The notes beneath the pieces were generated by a model. That model was not told the DNA's origin and did no database searches. It saw only the letters and a list, made by a program, of their open reading frames with translations. Positions 1 to 5,235 of a stretch of 6,157 nucleotides of DNA are shown here, in pieces. The first letter of the stretch is position 1, and each line of letters opens with the position of its first letter. The position numbers and the translations under genes are program-made. This DNA is from Defluviitaleaceae bacterium (GTDB lineage: Bacteria; Bacillota; Clostridia; Lachnospirales; UBA5962), in contig WRFW01000125.1 of the NCBI GenBank assembly GCA_009787435.1, positions 1 through 6,157 on the forward strand, given 5' to 3'.

Positions 1-219
1 AGTGCCATCTTGCCTTATATCTTCTAAAGTGTCGCCATTTAATTTAACGGCTATTTCTATATCATCGCCACAGGTTGGGTTTTTAAGATGCACTTTATGG
101 TAAGAAGTGTCTTCTGAAATTCCCTTTCCCCTCGGGTCTTTATAGTGGTCCATTATTACTTGCTTGTATAAATTTTTTAAATTTATAGGATTTTCGCTTT
201 CTTTATTAGAAGAAGTTAT
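1..219 (-). CDS. sufU: SufU, Fe-S assembly sulfur acceptor (partial; left edge, start uncertain)
   Basis: This is the N-terminal half of a SufU/IscU-like protein; the rest lies beyond the left edge. In Bacillota, SufU is a zinc protein that takes persulfide sulfur from SufS and passes it to the SufBCD scaffold. The frame shows the family's opening NLYKQVIMDHYKDPRGKG and the NPTCGD motif, whose Cys and Asp (70-72 and 64-66) correspond to two zinc ligands; the remaining Cys ligands would be off the window. It follows sufS on the same strand, as expected for a suf operon, but is separated from it by a palindromic element. The frame opens after an in-frame TAA at 220-222 and has no ATG, GTG or TTG before the ATG at 151-153. 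That ATG is the Met of VIMDHY and would remove the conserved first helix. The end given here assumes an ATA start at 217-219, which lies 9 nt after a G7 ribosome-site-like run; ATA at 184-186 is the other candidate. Family assignment is firm; the start is not. Confidence 0.88.
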   Translation of the reverse strand, partial: MTSSNKESENPINLKNLYKQVIMDHYKDPRGKGISEDTSYHKVHLKNPTCGDDIEIAVKLNGDTLEDIRQDGT

Positions 220-228
220 TTACAATCG

Positions 229-239
229 CCCCCCCTTCT
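229..239 (-). promoter_or_regulatory. G-rich putative ribosome binding site for sufU
   Basis: On the minus strand the run AGAAGGGGGGG ends 9 nt before the ATA codon at 217-219, a normal Shine-Dalgarno spacing. The sufD site (AGGGGG) is also G-rich, so this looks like the same style of ribosome binding site. It is the main reason to prefer a start near 219 over the internal ATG at 153. The seven-base homopolymer is also a place where sequencing errors occur, although an indel there would not remove the in-frame stop at 220-222. Confidence 0.45.
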
Positions 240-251
240 TTCGTTGGTTGA

Positions 252-316
252 ACGTTTTATAGCTAACGAGCGGCTTCTGGCCACTTCTTTTGTATCGTGA
301 GTTAGCTATAAAACGT
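252..316. repeat. Palindromic element copy 1, between sufS and sufU
   Basis: The 16-bp arms ACGTTTTATAGCTAAC (252-267) and its exact reverse complement (301-316) flank a 33-nt centre that has a small GGC/GCC stem of its own (272-274 with 280-282). The core reads TATAGCTAACGA at 258-269 and ends TTAGCTATA. The same core and ending occur in the element at 5103-5174, together with CTTCTT and TATC inside, so the two are copies of one family in the same orientation. It sits 20 bp after the sufS stop and before sufU. No T-run follows on either strand, so it is not a standard intrinsic terminator. It could be a dispersed palindromic repeat or an RNA hairpin affecting stability or processing of the suf transcript. 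Confidence 0.85.
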
Positions 317-336
317 GTATATCTAAAATGTTTGCT

Positions 337-1560
337 TTAAAAGAAAATCCCATCTTCAAATGTTTCTTTACCAGTTATTGTAGCTTTTATAAAAGTATCT
401 ATTTCTTCTTTCGTGTTGTATAAATAAATACTAGCTCGCAATGTTGCAGGTTGTTTTAACCATTTCATAAGAAGCTGTGCACAGTGGTGCCCAGCACGCA
501 CACAAACACCCTCTGAATCATATACTGTAGCCATATCATGTGGGTGTATATTTGCCACATTAAAAGAGATTATTCCAGTTTCAGCATTTTCATTAAAAAT
601 TTTAATTCCCTCTATTTTTAAGAGCTCTGAAATCGCATATTTTCTAAGTTCCATTTCGTGTGCATGAATTTTTTCCATGCCTATATTTTCTAAATAATCC
701 ACAGCGGCTTTAAGCCCTATAGCCCCTGCTATTACAGGCGTTCCTGCTTCAAATTTAAATGGAGCATCTTTATAAGTGGAATTTTCAAATTCTACAAGGT
801 CTATCATTTCACCGCCAAAATTTACAGGGTTCATTTGTTGTAAATTTTTAAACTTTCCATAAAGCACACCAACACCTGTTGGTGCAAGCATTTTATGCCC
901 TGTAAAGCTTAAAAAATCACAATTTAATTCACGCACGTCTATTTTTAAATGCGGTGCAGCTTGGGCAGCATCTATATTAGTAATTATATTACGTTCAGAA
1001 CAAATTTCACAAATTTCTTTAACAGGTGCCATATAACCCATTACATTTGAAACGTAATTAATGGCAACAACTTTCGTTTTATCTGTTAAAGCTTTTTTAA
1101 AATTTTCTATCGTAATTCTTCCCTCATCGTTTAGAGGTATTTTTACAAGTTTAGCACCTGTAAGCTTTGCAACATTTTGCCAAGGCAAGAAACTGCTATG
1201 GTGTTCAAGCTCTGAAGTTATAATTTCATCGCCTTTTTTTAAATTTGAAAGCCCATAGCCCATAGCTATCATATTTAAAGCTTCTGTAGCCCCTTTAGTG
1301 AAAACGATTTCTTTATAATCGGCATTAATAAATTTAGCTACAGTTGCCCTTGCTTCTTCATATAGCTCTGTAGCTTCATTTGAAAGCTTGTACACCCCTC
1401 GGTGCACATTGGCAGTTTTCTTAGTGTTGTAAACTGCTTCTGCCTCCAATACTTGTAAAGGCTTTAAACTAGTTGCCCCGTTATCTAAATAAATAAGAGG
1501 TTTGCCATTCATGCTTTCTTTTAAAATTGGAAAATCATCTCTAATTTTTTGGATTTGCAT
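337..1560 (-). CDS. sufS: SufS cysteine desulfurase
   Basis: This PLP-dependent group II cysteine desulfurase removes sulfur from L-cysteine, giving alanine and an enzyme persulfide that is handed to SufU. At 407 aa it is full length for the family. Visible landmarks are the N-terminal IYLDNGAT (23-30), the His120-His121 pair in ELEHHSSFLPW, Asp197 and Gln200 in NIDAAQAAPH (PLP contacts), Lys223 in SFTGHK (the PLP Schiff-base lysine), catalytic Cys360 in RAGHHC and Arg375 in LRAS (substrate carboxylate). The short RAGHHCAQ catalytic loop is typical of SufS rather than the longer loop of NifS/IscS. It starts 2 bp after the sufD stop, so translation is probably coupled; only a weak AGG precedes it. 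All key residues are intact. Assignment is near certain. Confidence 0.97.
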   Translation of the reverse strand: MQIQKIRDDFPILKESMNGKPLIYLDNGATSLKPLQVLEAEAVYNTKKTANVHRGVYKLSNEATELYEEARATVAKFINADYKEIVFTKGATEALNMIAMGYGLSNLKKGDEIITSELEHHSSFLPWQNVAKLTGAKLVKIPLNDEGRITIENFKKALTDKTKVVAINYVSNVMGYMAPVKEICEICSERNIITNIDAAQAAPHLKIDVRELNCDFLSFTGHKMLAPTGVGVLYGKFKNLQQMNPVNFGGEMIDLVEFENSTYKDAPFKFEAGTPVIAGAIGLKAAVDYLENIGMEKIHAHEMELRKYAISELLKIEGIKIFNENAETGIISFNVANIHPHDMATVYDSEGVCVRAGHHCAQLLMKWLKQPATLRASIYLYNTKEEIDTFIKATITGKETFEDGIFF

Positions 1561-1562
1561 AA

Positions 1563-2654
1563 TTAGCCTAGTTTTTCTTCTATGCTAGTTAACAGTGCTT
1601 CTCTCAAAGTTTTGCTTTTAATGCTGTTGGCAAAAGGTGTTAAAAACCCTGTTACTATAAGTTTTTCAGCTTCTATTTTAGGCATTCCACGGCTCATTAA
1701 ATAGTAAACTTGTTCTTCGTCTATTTGTCCGATACTTGCAGCGTGCCCCGCTGTAATATCACCCTCATCTATTAAAAGGAATGGGTTTGCTATAGCTTCA
1801 GCTGTTTTAGAAAGGTTTAAAAGGCGGCTTTCTTGCTGGTTATCACCTGCATTCATACCTTTGTGAATTTTTCCGATTCCATTAAAAGCTAAGTGTGCAT
1901 CATCTTTAACTACACCATAGTTTACTATGTTTCCATTAGAGTGTGGTGCTAAGTTTTCTATACGCACAGTAATATTTTGTTTTTGTTTTTTATCTGAAAT
2001 AGCAACCGTTTTAACGTCTGCTTCAGAGCCTTTTCCAACTAAGTGTGTGAAATCTTCAAAAACTAAGTTGCTGTCATTTAATATGAAGTTTGAAGAATCT
2101 AAAGAAGCATCTGCATGAACTTCTGTTAGTCTATGATAGTAAATAGTATTTTCGCCATTTAAACTATTTATTACAGAGCTTTCAAGGTTTGCATTAGCAA
2201 AAATATTAACTTTGCTTAAAATATTCATATTTAAGCTAGCTTCGCTCTTAAAATTTTCAACTATATTTGCTTCTGCCCCTTGCTCTAGCGTAATCTCTGT
2301 TTGATGTATTAAAGACCTTTCTTTTGCTACATAGGCAATATATATAGGCTCATCCATCTTTTTGTTTTTTTCAACTTTTATTGAAAGCTTGCTGTTTGCT
2401 TTTTCTTTGTTTAATGTAATTAGCCTATTTTCTAAGTTAGAATATTCTTTGCTTTCTTCTATTGAGATTCCCGCTTGCAAATCTTTAACTACAACGCTGC
2501 CATCTACTATTATTATTGCATTTTTAGCATTTTCAGGTATAAGGTTGCTTTTGTCTACACTGTTGTGTGTTACTTCTTTTAGTGTTAAGTTTGTAAAGTC
2601 CCAATCTTTTATGTTCGTTCTTTCTGCTAGCGGTAGTGCGTCAGTTTTGCTCAT
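1563..2654 (-). CDS. sufD: SufD, Fe-S cluster scaffold subunit
   Basis: This is the SufD subunit of the cytosolic SufBC2D scaffold, which builds Fe-S clusters with sulfur from SufS-SufU. The SufBD beta-helix core occupies roughly residues 100-340. It includes NPFLLIDEGDITAGHAASIG (290-309, with the conserved His304) and YYLMSRGM (317-324), a signature of Firmicutes SufD. The N-terminus carries RTNIKDWDF (12-20), the usual SufD opening. At 363 aa it is shorter than the roughly 430 aa of Bacillus SufD; the core is complete, so the difference is in the N-terminal region. I see no cysteine in the whole protein, which argues for SufD over SufB, whose cluster-forming Cys is conserved. The gene starts 13 bp after sufC with AGGGGG as ribosome site (about 2660-2665) and ends 2 bp before sufS. 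Confidence 0.94.
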   Translation of the reverse strand: MSKTDALPLAERTNIKDWDFTNLTLKEVTHNSVDKSNLIPENAKNAIIIVDGSVVVKDLQAGISIEESKEYSNLENRLITLNKEKANSKLSIKVEKNKKMDEPIYIAYVAKERSLIHQTEITLEQGAEANIVENFKSEASLNMNILSKVNIFANANLESSVINSLNGENTIYYHRLTEVHADASLDSSNFILNDSNLVFEDFTHLVGKGSEADVKTVAISDKKQKQNITVRIENLAPHSNGNIVNYGVVKDDAHLAFNGIGKIHKGMNAGDNQQESRLLNLSKTAEAIANPFLLIDEGDITAGHAASIGQIDEEQVYYLMSRGMPKIEAEKLIVTGFLTPFANSIKSKTLREALLTSIEEKLG

Positions 2655-2667
2655 TTGTACCCCCTAA

Positions 2668-3450
2668 TTAACCATCTATAGTTTCGTCTGTTATGCCTAG
2701 TTCTGCTTTTATCCAGTCATAGCCCTCTGCATCAATTTTTTGCATTAAGCTTATATCACCAGATTTAACAATCTTACCTTGCATCATAACGTGTACAAAG
2801 TCTGGTTTAATATATTCAAGTATACGTTGGTAGTGGGTTATTATAAGGCAGCCAAAATTATCGCTTCTCATACTGTTCACAGCATCGCCTACTATTTTAA
2901 GAGCGTCTACATCAAGGCCTGAATCTACTTCGTCTAAAATAGCTATTTCAGGTTTAAGAAGCAGCATTTGTAAGATTTCGTTACGCTTTTTCTCACCGCC
3001 TGAAAAGCCTTCATTTAAATAACGGTCTGCCATTTCTTCTGGCATTTTTAATTCTTTAATGCTAGCATTTAAATCTTTTTGAAAATCCATTAATTTTAGG
3101 CGGCTTCCTTGCTCTTTTAATTTTTCACGCTTCGCCATACGCAAAAAATCTGAATTTGTTACACCCGGTATTTCAGAAGGGTATTGCATAGCTAAAAATA
3201 AGCCTGCTTTTGCTCTTTCATCTACTTCCATTTCAAGAACATCTTCGCCATTCATACTAATTTCGCCGCCAGTAACTTCATATTTTGGGTGCCCCATAAT
3301 AACTTGTGATAAAGTAGATTTTCCAGTACCATTTGGACCCATAATTGCATGTATTTCGCCGCCTTTAACTTCAAGGTTAACGCCTTTTAAAATTTGTTTT
3401 TCTTCTATCTTAGCTTTTAAGTCATTTATTTTTAAAACCGGTTTTGACAT
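2668..3450 (-). CDS. sufC: SufC, ABC-type ATPase of the SufBCD scaffold
   Basis: SufC is the soluble ABC ATPase that binds SufB and SufD and drives the conformational change needed for cluster assembly; it is not a membrane transporter. At 260 aa it has the family's usual length. Motifs in order are Walker A GPNGTGKST (38-46), the Q-loop region around Gln89 in LAMQYP, the signature FSGGEKKRNE (149-158), Walker B ILDEVDSGLD (171-180, catalytic Glu174) and the H-loop His206 in ITHYQRIL. FSGGEKKRNE and EVDSGLDVDALK are typical of SufC rather than of transporter ATPases. The ATG is preceded by a GGAGG ribosome site (3462-3466) 11 nt upstream. It is the first gene of the operon, divergent from flagellin. 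Confidence 0.97.
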   Translation of the reverse strand: MSKPVLKINDLKAKIEEKQILKGVNLEVKGGEIHAIMGPNGTGKSTLSQVIMGHPKYEVTGGEISMNGEDVLEMEVDERAKAGLFLAMQYPSEIPGVTNSDFLRMAKREKLKEQGSRLKLMDFQKDLNASIKELKMPEEMADRYLNEGFSGGEKKRNEILQMLLLKPEIAILDEVDSGLDVDALKIVGDAVNSMRSDNFGCLIITHYQRILEYIKPDFVHVMMQGKIVKSGDISLMQKIDAEGYDWIKAELGITDETIDG

Positions 3451-3505
3451 TTGTTTTTAATCCTCCGAAAATCTTTTGATAACTTTTTATTAGTAAGTCT
3501 CCTCT

Positions 3506-3534
3506 ATTATACTACATTCCAAAACAAAAGGGAA
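3506..3534 (-). promoter_or_regulatory. Candidate sigma-A-type promoter of the suf operon
   Basis: On the minus strand a perfect TATAAT lies at 3511-3506. The hexamer 17 bp upstream (3534-3529) is TTCCCT, which matches the TTGACA consensus at only three of six positions. The predicted transcript would start near 3500 and carry a leader of about 50 nt before sufC. The weak -35 may mean low basal activity or help from a regulator, but no known Fe-S or iron operator is recognisable here. Promoter placement fits the operon's start; it is an inference from sequence. Confidence 0.55.
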
Positions 3535-3545
3535 GACCTTATTTG

Positions 3546-3576
3546 AAAAAATATTAAAATTCAAGGAATATTTTTT
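3546..3576. repeat. AT-rich inverted repeat in the divergent intergenic region
   Basis: AAAAAATATT (3546-3555) and its exact reverse complement (3567-3576) are separated by 11 nt. The repeat lies upstream of both the suf and the flagellin promoter candidates, about 50 bp from the flagellin -35. It could be a regulator's binding site, an A/T-tract element that bends DNA or stimulates RNA polymerase, or a chance palindrome in AT-rich sequence. Confidence 0.4.
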
Positions 3577-3625
3577 TGCTCTAAATATTAAGTTTAACAT
3601 TACTCAAAAATATCAAACAAAAAGC

Positions 3626-3654
3626 TTGACAGCTATGAAATAGTGTAGTATAAT
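3626..3654 (+). promoter_or_regulatory. Strong housekeeping (sigma-A-type) promoter of flagellin
   Basis: TTGACA (3626-3631) and TATAAT (3649-3654) are both exact consensus matches with the ideal 17-bp spacer. Transcription should begin near 3661, giving a leader of about 134 nt. The sequence around the -10, TGTAGTATAATAGA, is identical over 14 nt to that around the -10 of the divergent suf promoter. I found no convincing sigma-28/SigD site (TAAA ... GCCGATAA) in front of this gene, which is unusual for a major flagellin. Confidence 0.85.
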
Positions 3655-3660
3655 AGACTT

Positions 3661-3794
3661 AAGTTATAAATTCCCCGAAAGGGTTTTTATAATAAACTCA
3701 CTTGCCAAATTGGTATGTTGTTGGACTTCATCCATTTGTGTAAGAAATAACTAGCCGCATTCATGGCTACATATATTCCAAGGAGGTTACTTTT
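3661..3794 (+). promoter_or_regulatory. Flagellin mRNA leader with hairpins and strong ribosome site
   Basis: The predicted leader holds three local structures. CCC-GAAA-GGG, a GNRA-type tetraloop on a 3-bp stem, is followed by five T (about 3674-3688) and is too weak to be a clear terminator. A CCA/TGG hairpin lies near 3705-3713. TAGCC/GGCTA is a 5-bp stem with an 8-nt loop at 3752-3769. The ribosome site AAGGAGG (3780-3786) is 8 nt before the ATG and nearly ideal. GGA also occurs at 3723-3725. A GGA upstream plus one in the Shine-Dalgarno resembles the two-site layout by which CsrA represses flagellin in Bacillus, but the upstream GGA can pair with TCC rather than sit in a loop, so this is only a possibility. 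No riboswitch family was recognised. Confidence 0.4.
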
Positions 3795-5030
3795 ATGAGT
3801 AATTTAGTAGTAAGAACAAACATGTTAGCACTTAACAGCCACAGGCACTTAGGAAACGTGGCAAGGCAGCAAGCCCAAGCTTCGGCAAGATTATCTTCAG
3901 GCTTCCGTATTAATTCAGCAGCAGATGATGCTTCAGGCTTAGGCGTATCTGAAAATATGCGTGCCCAAATATCGGGTCTTAACCAAGCTAGAAGAAACGC
4001 ATTAGATGGTATCTCTCTAATACAAACAGCCGAAGGCGGGTTAGATGTTATAACCGATATGGTTAGGCGTGTTCGTGAATTGTCGGTTCAAGCCGCAAAT
4101 GATACGTACACAAATGAAAGAGGTCTAAACGCTACTAATGAATTAAACCGCACAAATTCTAACCGTTCTCGTATCCAAAGCGAGATAGACCACTTAATAG
4201 CTGAAATTGGTCGCCAAGGGAACACTATAGAATTTAACAACAGAAGACTTTTAGACGGGTCTAACTTAAGAAGTGCTGCAACTGCAGCAGATAGAGCCGC
4301 TTATGATACTGCCGTTGCTGATTTTGAAACGGCAAGAAACACTTTTGAAGATGTTAGGCAAGATTATCAAGATGCTAGAGAAGAGTTTAACGAACTAGTT
4401 AGGCAAGGCTTTCCAACAGCGGCAGATGAAGCTGCAGCACTTGCAGACTTACAATCTGCACGAGAAGACTTTGAAGATGCACTTACCGATTTTCAAGATG
4501 CTTTTACTGATTTAAGAGCCGCACGCCAACAATTTGAACAAGATGTTCGCGACCATGGCACTAGCCCAGCTTTATGGTTCCAAGTTGGTGCAAATTCTAA
4601 TCAAAGAATAGAAGTTACTTTGCCAGATATTCACCACTCAGTGTTTAGAGAATTAGAAATGCTATTTTTATCACGTGATATTAGAAGCCAAGATGGCAGC
4701 TTTCAAGTTGGAAATATTGAATTAGGGGCTGTTTCAAATGGAACTGGTGCTGAAATCTCTGAAATTATAGACCGTGTAGATGTTATACTATCTCAAATAG
4801 TTGCTACTCGTGGTGATTTAGGGGCAATTCAAAACCGTTTTGAATTCACTATAGATAATTTAGCAATTGCTTCAGAAAACCTTACAGAAGCAAATAGCCG
4901 CATCCGTGATACAGATATGGCAGAAGAAATGATGCGTTTAACACAAGCAAATATACTTCAGCAAGCGGCAACAGCTATGCTCGCTCAAGGAAACCAAGCA
5001 CCACAATCTATATTACAATTATTAGGCTAA
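3795..5030 (+). CDS. hag: Flagellin, filament protein with a helical variable insert
   Basis: Flagellin is exported by the flagellar type III apparatus and polymerises into the filament. The N-terminal D0/D1 part (about 1-155) has the hallmark RLSSGFRINSAADDASGLG (32-50) and ends NNRRLLDGS. The C-terminal part resumes at FQVGANSNQ (262-270) and finishes with the D0 helix ENLTEANSRIRDTDMAEEMM (361-380) through ILQLLG. Between them, residues about 160-255 form an acidic, helix-rich insert. Large hydrophobic residues fall exactly every seven at 170, 177, 184, 191, 198 and again at 219, 226, 233, 240, 247, mostly with Ala three residues later, which suggests an alpha-helical hairpin in place of the usual beta-rich D2/D3. 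At 411 aa it is longer than minimal flagellins (about 270-300 aa). The start is fixed by AAGGAGG 8 nt upstream. It has its own promoter and terminator, so it is monocistronic. Other names would be fliC or flaA; whether the genome has further copies cannot be seen. Confidence 0.96.
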   Translation: MSNLVVRTNMLALNSHRHLGNVARQQAQASARLSSGFRINSAADDASGLGVSENMRAQISGLNQARRNALDGISLIQTAEGGLDVITDMVRRVRELSVQAANDTYTNERGLNATNELNRTNSNRSRIQSEIDHLIAEIGRQGNTIEFNNRRLLDGSNLRSAATAADRAAYDTAVADFETARNTFEDVRQDYQDAREEFNELVRQGFPTAADEAAALADLQSAREDFEDALTDFQDAFTDLRAARQQFEQDVRDHGTSPALWFQVGANSNQRIEVTLPDIHHSVFRELEMLFLSRDIRSQDGSFQVGNIELGAVSNGTGAEISEIIDRVDVILSQIVATRGDLGAIQNRFEFTIDNLAIASENLTEANSRIRDTDMAEEMMRLTQANILQQAATAMLAQGNQAPQSILQLLG

Positions 5031-5043
5031 TAAATACTACCTT

Positions 5044-5071
5044 AAAAACTCTGTTTCGGCAGAGTTTTTTT
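5044..5071 (+). terminator. Intrinsic terminator after flagellin
   Basis: The arms AAAAACTCTG (5044-5053) and CAGAGTTTTT (5060-5069) pair perfectly over 10 bp around a 6-nt TTTCGG loop, and the T-run continues to 5071. It starts 13 nt after the flagellin stop codon. Placement and shape fit a Rho-independent terminator; the A/T symmetry could let it work on both strands. Confidence 0.92.
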
Positions 5072-5102
5072 ACTAATATTAAGTTTATTAAAAATCGTTC
5101 TT

Positions 5103-5174
5103 AAAAAATTATTATAGCTAACGAAGTGATTTAGCTGCCCCGCTTCTTATCACGAGTAGCTATAATGATTTTTT
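5103..5174. repeat. Palindromic element copy 2, between flagellin and the peptidase gene
   Basis: The 18-nt arms are AAAAAATTATTATAGCTA (5103-5120) and 5157-5174, complementary at 17 of 18 positions; the exception is T5110 opposite G5167, a permitted G-U pair in plus-strand RNA. An inner stem GTGAT/ATCAC (5126-5130 with 5149-5153) extends the hairpin. TATAGCTAACGA (5113-5124), an internal CTTCTT and TATC, and TAGCTATA at the end match the element at 252-316 in the same order and orientation. Beyond the shared TATAGCTA core the arms differ between copies, yet each copy is self-complementary. With six T at the right end it could also act as a second terminator after flagellin. Confidence 0.85.
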
Positions 5175-5224
5175 ATAGAGTATAATTATATATAATAATC
5201 TTGTTTATAACGACAACCTTAATT

Positions 5225-5230
5225 GGGGAG
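5225..5230 (+). promoter_or_regulatory. Ribosome binding site of the peptidase gene
   Basis: GGGGAG ends 5 nt before the ATG at 5236 and supports that start. The gene's promoter is not clear: TATAAT sequences occur at 5181-5186 and 5191-5196, but neither has a recognisable TTGACA-like partner 17 bp upstream. Confidence 0.6.
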
Positions 5231-5235
5231 AAACT

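Noticed and set aside
241..320. Palindrome before sufU as an intrinsic terminator
   Set aside because: Neither strand has a T-run after the stem, and the gene beyond it belongs to the same operon type.
1061..1258. Plus-strand reading frame of 65 codons inside sufS
   Set aside because: It is antisense to a fully conserved cysteine desulfurase, has no recognisable domain and is explained as a shadow of that gene.
1927..2118. Plus-strand reading frame of 63 codons inside sufD
   Set aside because: It is antisense to the conserved SufD core and has no family features.
2362..2667. Plus-strand reading frame of 101 codons over the 5' half of sufD, with a hydrophobic look
   Set aside because: The apparent hydrophobicity comes from reading Lys/Glu/Asn-rich coding sequence backwards; the minus strand is a confident SufD.
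3653..3682. Possible sigma-28 promoter (TAGA, then CCCGAAAG about 16 nt later)
   Set aside because: The second element matches the GCCGATAA consensus at only about five of eight positions and the whole lies downstream of a perfect sigma-A promoter, inside the predicted transcript.
3715..3750. Leader peptide of 11 codons (ATG at 3715, TAA at 3748) in the flagellin leader
   Set aside because: There is no ribosome binding site in front of it and no informative codon content; short frames of this size are expected by chance.
5103..5174. CRISPR array, insertion sequence or attachment site around the palindromic elements
   Set aside because: The two copies are 4.8 kb apart, no regularly spaced repeats, transposase or integrase is present in the window, and no flanking direct repeats are evident.
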